From JAICTV01 sp035634055 (GTDB taxonomy: Bacteria > Planctomycetota > Phycisphaerae > Tepidisphaerales > Tepidisphaeraceae): a DNA stretch of 5,385 nt. Positions 1-4,465 of this stretch are shown in pieces; within the stretch, counting starts at the first letter, position 1, and every line of letters begins with the position of its first letter. The DNA lies in assembly GCA_035634055.1 (NCBI GenBank), contig DASQDR010000067.1, positions 1 to 5,385 on the forward strand. Direction: 5' to 3'. The notes under the pieces were generated by a model. The model ran no database searches and was not told the DNA's origin. It saw nothing but the letters and a program-made list of their open reading frames with translations. Both the position numbers and the translations under genes were made by a program.

Positions 1-2
1 CC

Positions 3-503
3 ACCGCATTGCCGGGCGTAGTCTTCACCGAGGGGCCGGCCACCACGCAATCGTCGCTGATCCTCACCGACGCCGACGGACGCGAGTACCACGACGGCCG
101 CCAGAAGCTCCGCGTGATCGAGCCGCGCACGAGCGGCGGCGGCGGCGCGGGCGGCGCCGCGCCGAAAGTCGTCGAGTGGACCCTTCCCGCCACCGCCGCC
201 AGCGACAGCACCATGCCGCCGGTGCTGATCCGCACGCAGGACGGCTTGCTGTTCCTCTTCAATGCCCCCGGCCGGGTGATCCGCATCAAGCGCACGCCCG
301 ACGCCGCCGAGCCGTTCGAGGTGGAGGCGATCTTCACCAAGCGCATCCCCAACGCCGACCTCCGCCGCATCTGGCTCGACCCGGCCGGGCGGATCGTGAT
401 CGCTTACGAGGGCGACAAGCTCGCCGTCCTCTTCCCCACCGGCCAGATCCCGCCGGACATCGCCACCATGATCCCGGCCGGCGAGATGGAGGACGCGCCT
501 TGA
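3..503 (+). CDS. C-terminal part of an unrecognised protein (5' end outside window)
   Basis: The frame is open from the first complete codon to the TGA at 501-503, so 166 residues are visible and the true start lies upstream. The TTG at 9 is an accident of the window edge rather than a credible start. The visible part opens with a strand-like segment containing DADGREYHDG. A Gly/Ala-rich linker follows at about visible residues 44-53 (nt 130-163). The last ~110 residues alternate hydrophobic strands with short turns, for example LLFLFNAPGRVIRI and RIWLDPAGRIVIAYEGDKLA. This pattern resembles blades of a beta-propeller or similar all-beta repeat, but that is inference from texture only, and I recognise no family. 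There is no membrane segment in this part. The end is acidic (EMEDAP). The next gene starts about 100 bases downstream with its own ribosome site, so the two need not be co-transcribed. It is a confident coding region because its length and codon use match its neighbours. Confidence 0.75.
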   Translation, partial: TALPGVVFTEGPATTQSSLILTDADGREYHDGRQKLRVIEPRTSGGGGAGGAAPKVVEWTLPATAASDSTMPPVLIRTQDGLLFLFNAPGRVIRIKRTPDAAEPFEVEAIFTKRIPNADLRRIWLDPAGRIVIAYEGDKLAVLFPTGQIPPDIATMIPAGEMEDAP

Positions 504-580
504 ACGGGCGCGGTCGGACTCGGCCCACTCTTGCCCCTGGCTTGATCATCGCCGGTGACGACATCGCCCGGCGAACGCGC

Positions 581-586
581 GATACT
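581..586 (+). promoter_or_regulatory. possible -10 element before the NlpC/P60-like gene
   Basis: GATACT matches the -10 consensus TATAAT at 4 of 6 positions in an otherwise very GC-rich 102-base gap. Transcription from it would start near 593, just ahead of the GGAGG ribosome site at 595-599. That fits the TTG start at 606 and would exclude the GTG at 555. No convincing -35 is seen: GTGACG at 555-560 is spaced 20 bases away, which is too far. The assignment is weak. Confidence 0.3.
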
Positions 587-594
587 GCTGTCTC

Positions 595-599
595 GGAGG
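595..599 (+). promoter_or_regulatory. Shine-Dalgarno site deciding a TTG start
   Basis: GGAGG lies six bases before the TTG at 606-608, which is ideal spacing. It picks this TTG over the in-frame GTG at 555, which has no comparable site. The resulting protein then begins directly with a normal signal peptide. Confidence 0.7.
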
Positions 600-605
600 C
601 CCTTC

Positions 606-1307
606 TTGAAATCCGTTGCCATCGCCTGCGTGATGATGCTGTCGCTCTTGTCGATCGCCGCCCGCGCGCCGTCGAGCGCGCCATCGTCGAGCCTCAACGA
701 TGCGGTCCTGGCGGCCGCGCGGTCTTATCCGGACTCCGGCGGCTACAACCTCAAGTGGGCCGGCAGCGGCACGCCGGAGGAGGTGCTCTTCGGCGGGCAA
801 CGCATCCTGGCCAAGGGGACCGACGGCACCTACTGCTGCGGCTTCACCTTCGCCGTGATGATGAAGGTGGCGCGCGAGCGCGACCTGCTGGCCGGGAAGT
901 CGGTGGAGCAGGTGAGGAAGCTCCAGAAGGAGTGGTACGGCGCGGTCGAGGACAAGGTGACGCGCGAGCGGCAGTGCGCCGTCGCATTGGAGCACTTGGG
1001 GATCGGGCGCGAGGTGAAGTTCGACGACGCCCGCCCCGGCGACTTCGGCCAGCTCTGGCGCGAGAAGTCCGGGCACAGCGTGATCTTCCTCGGGTGGGCG
1101 GAGAAGGACGGCAAGCGCGTCGGCCTGCGCTACCGCAGCTCGCAGGGCAGCACGAAAGGGATCGGCGACAAGACCGAGTACTTCCGCGACAGCAGCGTCC
1201 CCGAGACCGGCGACGCCAGGCCCGGCAAGACCGCCGATGTCGACCGCGCCCGTGTCTACTTCGGCCGGCTTGACTCCGGCCCGAGCGTATCGGAAGGTTC
1301 ACGCTGA
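606..1307 (+). CDS. Exported NlpC/P60-like cysteine hydrolase
   Basis: This is a protein of 233 residues. I chose the TTG start at 606 because GGAGG sits six bases upstream and the product opens with a classic signal peptide: Lys2, a hydrophobic core at about residues 4-18, then small residues near 18-21. A GTG at 555 would add 17 residues. The mature part fits the NlpC/P60 plan. The motif YCCGFTF puts Cys77 where the family has the catalytic Cys of DCSG, followed by a helix-like stretch. GDFGQLW and GHSVIFLGW follow, matching the family's GD...HVGIY pattern, with His157 as the likely base. Gln180 in the next strand could be the third polar residue. Family members cleave peptide stems of peptidoglycan or related amides outside the cytoplasm; the substrate here is unknown. 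The downstream lipoprotein carries an SH3-like domain, a frequent partner of this fold. A CHAP-type amidase is the main alternative. The fold call is moderately sure and the substrate is not. Confidence 0.6.
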   Translation: MKSVAIACVMMLSLLSIAARAPSSAPSSSLNDAVLAAARSYPDSGGYNLKWAGSGTPEEVLFGGQRILAKGTDGTYCCGFTFAVMMKVARERDLLAGKSVEQVRKLQKEWYGAVEDKVTRERQCAVALEHLGIGREVKFDDARPGDFGQLWREKSGHSVIFLGWAEKDGKRVGLRYRSSQGSTKGIGDKTEYFRDSSVPETGDARPGKTADVDRARVYFGRLDSGPSVSEGSR

Positions 1308-1324
1308 AGCCTTGGCCCCCGCGC

Positions 1325-1352
1325 GCGCGGCCGCCCGTACTGAAGGCCGCGC
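1325..1352 (+). other. GC-only hairpin between the hydrolase and lipoprotein genes
   Basis: A perfect 8-base-pair stem forms between 1325-1332 (GCGCGGCC) and 1345-1352 (GGCCGCGC) with a 12-base loop. It ends just before the AAGGAG ribosome site of the next gene. No T-run follows, so it is not a standard intrinsic terminator. It could damp read-through or limit ribosome access, or it could be chance in such GC-rich DNA. Confidence 0.3.
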
Positions 1353-1354
1353 CG

Positions 1355-1360
1355 AAGGAG
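1355..1360 (+). promoter_or_regulatory. Shine-Dalgarno site for a GTG start
   Basis: AAGGAG lies six bases before the GTG at 1367 and is the best ribosome site near it. It supports the non-ATG start of the lipoprotein gene, whose reading frame begins its signal sequence right there. Confidence 0.7.
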
Positions 1361-1366
1361 ACGCCC

Positions 1367-1729
1367 GTGAAGACCGATCGCGCCCGTACGACCCGCACGC
1401 TCGTCATCGCCGGCGCCCTCGCCCTCGGCGCGGCCCTGATCGGCTGCGCGCAGAACGGCGGGTCGTCGTCCGGCGGCGCGGGCGGCGCGTCCGGCGGCAA
1501 CGCCAAGATGGGCCCCGTCGCCAACGCCCGCACCGGCGACTTCGTCGTCAACAAGGATTCCCCGTACTACAAGAACGGCCCCGCCCAACCGATGCCGCCC
1601 GACGGCACGTTCCGCGCCGACACGCGCGTCACCTCGATCAAGAGTTTGGGCAGCTACCAACTCGTCCGCGCCGCCGACGGCCGGCAGGGGTACGTCGCCA
1701 AGACGTCGCTCACCCCGGCGAAGAAGTAA
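1367..1729 (+). CDS. Small lipoprotein with SH3-like C-terminal domain
   Basis: This is a 120-residue protein started at GTG behind AAGGAG. It has a basic N-region (residues 2-10), a hydrophobic core (11-23) and a lipobox, Leu24-Ile25-Gly26-Cys27. Signal peptidase II should therefore cut before Cys27 and the protein should be lipid-anchored. A Gly/Ser/Ala linker (about 30-45) leads to a compact domain of about 70 residues. That domain shows the spacing of bacterial SH3 modules: a strand with DFVVNKDSPYY, a middle strand with RADTRVTSIKSLGSYQLVRA, then ADGRQGYVAKTSL, the usual DGR.GYV ending. Such domains bind cell-wall peptides or act as scaffolds. The gene follows the NlpC/P60-like gene after 59 bases, and that enzyme has no SH3 domain of its own, so the two may act as a pair. 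The lipoprotein call is firm and the SH3 call is moderate. No catalytic motif is seen. Confidence 0.65.
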   Translation: MKTDRARTTRTLVIAGALALGAALIGCAQNGGSSSGGAGGASGGNAKMGPVANARTGDFVVNKDSPYYKNGPAQPMPPDGTFRADTRVTSIKSLGSYQLVRAADGRQGYVAKTSLTPAKK

Positions 1730-1738
1730 TTCCCCGCC

Positions 1739-1762
1739 CGCGCCGGTACACTCGCCGGCGCG
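1739..1762 (+). other. GC-only hairpin directly before the YjbQ-type gene
   Basis: CGCGCCGG (1739-1746) pairs perfectly with CCGGCGCG (1755-1762) around an 8-base loop, TACACTCG. The stem ends four bases before the ATG at 1767. There is no T-run. In a read-through transcript it would crowd the start codon. A transcript started from the TACACT inside the loop would not contain the complete hairpin. Confidence 0.35.
1747..1752 (+). promoter_or_regulatory. possible -10 element (TACACT) for the YjbQ-type gene
   Basis: TACACT fits TANNNT and lies 14 bases before the ATG in a gap with no Shine-Dalgarno site. Initiation would fall near 1759, giving a leader of only about seven bases. No -35 is recognisable (AAGTAA sits at the expected place). 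Support comes mainly from the similar hexamers before the next two genes. Confidence 0.35.
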
Positions 1763-1766
1763 AGCG

Positions 1767-2186
1767 ATGAAGCACCTCCGCGAAGAGCTCTGGTTCAACA
1801 CGCCCCACCGGCGCGACTACCTCAACATCACCGGCGAGGTCGAAGCCCTCGTCCGCAAGAGCGCCGTGCGCGACGGGCTGGTGCTGGTGAACGCCATGCA
1901 CATCACCGCATCGGTCTACATCAACGACGACGAGCCCGGGCTGATCCAGGATTACGACCATTGGCTGGAGCAACTCGCGCCGCACGCGCCAACGACCCAA
2001 TACCGCCACAACCGCACTGGCGAGGACAACGCCGACGCCCACCTCAAGCGCCAGGTGATGGGCCGAGAGGTGGTCGTCGCCATCACCGACGGGAAGCTGG
2101 ACCTCGGCCCGTGGGAGCAGATCTTCTACGCCGAGTTCGACGGCCGGCGGAAGAAGCGCGTGCTGGTGAAGATCATCGGCGAGTGA
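1767..2186 (+). CDS. yjbQ: YjbQ/UPF0047 family protein (secondary thiamine-phosphate synthase type)
   Basis: This 139-residue protein has the usual length of the family and ends in the family's typical KRVLVKIIGE-like tail. Family hallmarks appear in order: NAMHITASVYINDDE (residues 42-56, His45), a Tyr/His segment QYRHNRTGEDNADAHLKRQ (78-96, with Asn88 and His92), and the closing DGKLDLGPWEQIFYAEFDG (108-126). There is no signal peptide, so it should be cytoplasmic. Members are small metal-binding trimeric proteins. Some have been reported to have weak thiamine phosphate synthase activity, but the true role is unsettled, and no thiamine gene is visible here. The ATG at 1767 is chosen because no in-frame ATG, GTG or TTG is seen between it and the end of the previous gene, and homologs start at about this point. 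It has no Shine-Dalgarno site. The family call is strong and the function is weak. Confidence 0.9.
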   Translation: MKHLREELWFNTPHRRDYLNITGEVEALVRKSAVRDGLVLVNAMHITASVYINDDEPGLIQDYDHWLEQLAPHAPTTQYRHNRTGEDNADAHLKRQVMGREVVVAITDGKLDLGPWEQIFYAEFDGRRKKRVLVKIIGE

Positions 2187-2216
2187 CGGCGTGGGCAGCG
2201 CCCCCGGCCCGCTGTC

Positions 2217-2235
2217 CCGCTGCGTCACGCGGCGG
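2217..2235 (+). other. short GC hairpin upstream of the methyltransferase gene
   Basis: Bases 2217-2223 (CCGCTGC) pair with 2229-2235 (GCGGCGG) with one G-U pair and a GTCAC loop. It lies 31 bases past the stop of the YjbQ-type gene and just before the TAAGAT hexamer. No T-run follows. It may be a weak end for upstream transcripts or chance. Confidence 0.25.
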
Positions 2236-2237
2236 CG

Positions 2238-2243
2238 TAAGAT
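2238..2243 (+). promoter_or_regulatory. -10 element (TAAGAT) placed for a leaderless transcript
   Basis: TAAGAT matches TATAAT at 4 of 6 positions, including the key TA and final T. It ends six bases before the ATG at 2250. That is the usual distance from a -10 element to the first transcribed base, so the A of ATG could be +1. No Shine-Dalgarno site is present. No clear -35 is seen. Confidence 0.5.
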
Positions 2244-2249
2244 GTCGGC

Positions 2250-2981
2250 ATGACCCGCCCCCCCCTGCTCGCCGTCGCGCTGATGTTCGCCGTCGCCGGT
2301 GCCGCAACCCGCTCCGGCGCGGAGCAGGCCACCACCGCCCCGGCCACCTACTCCACCACTCGCCCGAGCCCCGACGGCACCGGCAAGGTCTACATGGGGC
2401 GCGAGATCGCGCACGTGATGGGCCACCAGGGCGCCGACTGGCTCGAGCGGCCGGAGCGCGAGGCAGAGGAGAGGCCGGACCTTCTCGTCGACCACATGGG
2501 CCTCAAGCCTGACGACGTGGTGGCGGACATCGGCGCCGGCACCGGCTACTTCAGCTTTCGCATCGCTCCGAAGGTGCCGCGGGGGAAGGTGCTGGCGGTG
2601 GACATCCAGCAGGAGATGCTCGACCTGCTCGCCGCTGCCGCGCGCCAGCGCGGCGCCGAGAACGTGCGCGGCGTGCTGGGGACCGAGGTGGACCCGAAGC
2701 TGCCGCCGGGCGGCGTGGACGCGGTGCTGATGGTCGACGCTTACCACGAGTTCTCCGAGCCGCGGCAGATGATGGAGAACGTCGTTCGCGCGCTCAAGCC
2801 CGGCGGGCGCGTGGTGCTCGTCGAGTACCGCGCGGAGGATCCCAACGTCCCCATCAAGCGCCTGCACAAAATGAGCGAGGCGCAGGCGAAGCGGGAGATG
2901 GCGGCGGTCGGCTTGGCACACGTGGAGACCAAGGCCGTGCTGCCGCTCCAGCACCTGATGATCTTCCAGAAGCCGCGGTAG
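2250..2981 (+). CDS. Exported class I SAM-dependent methyltransferase-fold protein
   Basis: This is a 243-residue protein. Residues 1-24 form a signal-like segment: Arg3, a hydrophobic core at about 6-19, then Ala/Gly-rich residues suited to cleavage near 18-24. After a Thr/Pro-rich stretch comes a conserved-looking block, MGREIAHVMGHQGADWLERP (49-68), then the Rossmann methyltransferase core. Motif I is DIGAGTGYF (93-101). The acidic SAM-ribose position is Asp118 in LAVDIQ. Motif II is VDAVLMVDAYHEF (156-168) and motif III is LKPGGRVVLVEY. The SAM-binding residues all look intact. This matches a family I recall in planctomycetes and other environmental bacteria, with the GHQGADWLERPERE block and KRLHKMSEAQ near the end. 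The acceptor substrate is unknown. The odd point is export: SAM is made in the cytoplasm, so a secreted copy may bind another ligand, or the segment may act as a membrane anchor. The core call is strong, the localisation moderate and the substrate unknown. Confidence 0.85.
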   Translation: MTRPPLLAVALMFAVAGAATRSGAEQATTAPATYSTTRPSPDGTGKVYMGREIAHVMGHQGADWLERPEREAEERPDLLVDHMGLKPDDVVADIGAGTGYFSFRIAPKVPRGKVLAVDIQQEMLDLLAAAARQRGAENVRGVLGTEVDPKLPPGGVDAVLMVDAYHEFSEPRQMMENVVRALKPGGRVVLVEYRAEDPNVPIKRLHKMSEAQAKREMAAVGLAHVETKAVLPLQHLMIFQKPR

Positions 2982-2985
2982 GCGG

Positions 2986-2991
2986 TACGAT
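2986..2991 (+). promoter_or_regulatory. possible -10 element (TACGAT) for the transglutaminase-like gene
   Basis: TACGAT lies in the 18-base gap between the methyltransferase stop and the ATG at 3000, ending eight bases before it. It matches TATAAT at 4 of 6 positions. A start near the ATG would give an almost leaderless message. No Shine-Dalgarno site exists in the gap. The -35 position holds only a weak CTTCCA at 2963-2968. Confidence 0.45.
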
Positions 2992-2999
2992 CGAGCGCG

Positions 3000-4439
3000 A
3001 TGCAGAACGAACCGACCGGCGCGTCCCTGGCCTTCACCACCAGCGATCCGATCGCGCAGCAGGCGCTGGCGCTGATGGGCGCGGGCGCGTTCCAGCAGGC
3101 GCAGTCGCTGCTGGCGGCCGACGACGGCCACGCGGACGAATCGGTGCGACGGGCGCGCGCCGAGGCGGCGGAGATCATCCGCCGCGTGCGCCGCGATTAC
3201 TCCCTTGACTCCGCCGAGCTGCTCGCGCGGATCCGGCAGGAGATCCCCGACGCTTCGCCCGAAGACCTTGAGCGCTGGCGCGCCGCCGGCGAGGCGCAGG
3301 CGCGCGGCGTGGATGGGCAGACGAAATTCTTCCGCCGCGAGCCGGTCAACCTCTTCCGCTTCCGCGCCGAGGCGACGCGGCGTCGCGACGCCAGCGCGCC
3401 GGCGAAGGCAAAGCCGCACGGTTGGACGCTGATCAAGCATTTGTCGAACGTGGTCGCGGCGGCGGAGGGCGCGGGCGAAAGCGCGGAGGTCCTGCCGATC
3501 CACCACCGCATGACCTACTCGGTCACCATCGCCCCCAACCGCCCCGGCGCCCGGGCCGGCTCGCTCGTGCGCTGCTGGCTGCCGTTCCCGCAGGTCTACC
3601 GCCAGCAGCGGGACGTGACGCTCGTGCGAACCGAGCAGTCACCGGAGCAAGGTCCCACGCCGCGCGTCGCGCCGGAAGGGACGCCGCAGCGCAGCGTCTA
3701 CTTTGAGCAGCGCATCGTCGACCCGGCCGGACCGATCGCGTTCGGCGAGGTCTTCGAGTTCGCGTCGCACGCGTACTACCCGAAGCTCGACGACGCGCTG
3801 GTCGAGCCGCTGCCGGCGGATTGGAACGGGCAGTGCCTTGGCGAGCGGCCGCCGCACATTCGCTTCTCGACTGAGATCCGGCAGAGGGTCGCGGAGATCG
3901 TCGGCACCGAGACGAATTCGCTGGCCAAGGTGCGCGCGATCTTCCGCTGGATCAACGACAACGTCCGCTACCACGCCGAGGAGGAGTACAGCGTGATCCC
4001 CAGCTTCTCCGCCGCCTGCCTGTCGCGCGGCAAGGGGGACTGCGGCGTGCAGGCGATGCTCTTCATCACGATGTGCCGCGCCGCCGGCGTGCCGGCGCGG
4101 TGGCAGAGCGGATGGGAATCCAAGCGCGACCGCTGGAACATGCACGATTGGGCGGAGGTTTACGTGCCGCCGTGGGGCTGGCTGCCGTGCGACGTCAGCT
4201 ACGGGATCGTGCGCGACGCGACCGACCCGCGCGTGCGCGACTTCTACATCGGCCACCAGGACAGCTACCGCCTGATCGTGAACCTCGACTACGGCCGCGA
4301 GCTGGTGCCGCCCAAGACGTCGCTGCGCAGCGAGCCGGCGGATTTTCAGGTGGGCGAGATCGAGATCGACGGGCGAAACTTGTTCTACGACGAGTGGTCG
4401 CACGAGATGAAGATCGAGTGGCTGACCGACGAGCCGTAG
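3000..4439 (+). CDS. Transglutaminase-like domain protein (intact Cys-His-Asp triad)
   Basis: This is a 479-residue protein. The first ~140 residues are largely helical and charged, including RIRQEIPDASPEDLERWRA and then GVDGQTKFFRREPVNLFRF. This N-terminal module accompanies some bacterial transglutaminase-like proteins as I recall them. Residues ~168-290 look like a beta-rich domain. The catalytic domain follows: an entry helix KVRAIFRWINDNVRYH, then GKGDCGVQA with Cys348, NMHDWAEVYV with His382, and LPCDVSYG with Asp398. This is the full triad of the papain-like transglutaminase superfamily. Bacterial members mostly act as proteases or amidases, and cross-linking is rarer. I see no signal peptide or membrane segment, so the protein is probably cytoplasmic. 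The ATG at 3000 is the only start available: the frame upstream runs straight into the TAG at 2979-2981 with no ATG, GTG or TTG between. The catalytic domain is sure and the substrate is unknown. Confidence 0.9.
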   Translation: MQNEPTGASLAFTTSDPIAQQALALMGAGAFQQAQSLLAADDGHADESVRRARAEAAEIIRRVRRDYSLDSAELLARIRQEIPDASPEDLERWRAAGEAQARGVDGQTKFFRREPVNLFRFRAEATRRRDASAPAKAKPHGWTLIKHLSNVVAAAEGAGESAEVLPIHHRMTYSVTIAPNRPGARAGSLVRCWLPFPQVYRQQRDVTLVRTEQSPEQGPTPRVAPEGTPQRSVYFEQRIVDPAGPIAFGEVFEFASHAYYPKLDDALVEPLPADWNGQCLGERPPHIRFSTEIRQRVAEIVGTETNSLAKVRAIFRWINDNVRYHAEEEYSVIPSFSAACLSRGKGDCGVQAMLFITMCRAAGVPARWQSGWESKRDRWNMHDWAEVYVPPWGWLPCDVSYGIVRDATDPRVRDFYIGHQDSYRLIVNLDYGRELVPPKTSLRSEPADFQVGEIEIDGRNLFYDEWSHEMKIEWLTDEP

Positions 4440-4441
4440 CC

Positions 4442-4453
4442 GCGTCGCGACGC
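4442..4453 (+). other. 12-base perfect palindrome before the nucleoside hydrolase gene
   Basis: GCGTCGCGACGC reads the same on both strands and starts two bases after the transglutaminase-like stop. It could be an operator half-site pair, but it is made almost only of G and C, and such palindromes are not rare in DNA of this composition. I know of no regulator for it. Confidence 0.2.
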
Positions 4454-4465
4454 TACGCGAAGCAA

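Noticed and set aside
176..1273. 365-codon plus-strand frame overlapping the first two genes
   Set aside because: The product is a string of Arg, Pro, Gly and His typical of an out-of-frame reading of GC-rich coding DNA. It would cover the NlpC/P60-like gene, which has real motifs.
1320..1329. Alternating CG run as a possible Z-DNA or slippage site
   Set aside because: Five CG repeats are too short to stand out in DNA of this composition, and the run is part of the hairpin already listed.
1312..1343. Promoter before the lipoprotein gene (TTGGCC with TACTGA)
   Set aside because: The spacing is 20 bases and the -10 candidate lacks the final T. The short gap and strong ribosome site make co-transcription with the upstream gene simpler.
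844..1554. 236-codon minus-strand frame across the hydrolase and lipoprotein genes
   Set aside because: It is dominated by Arg, Ser, Ala and Pro with no domain, and lies opposite two genes that each have a signal sequence and a ribosome site.
1710..3506. 598-codon open frame on the minus strand opposite the YjbQ-type, methyltransferase and transglutaminase-like genes
   Set aside because: It runs antisense to three genes with clear family motifs and is rich in Arg, His, Leu and Val with no recognisable domain. High GC content removes stop codons from antisense frames, so such long shadows are expected.
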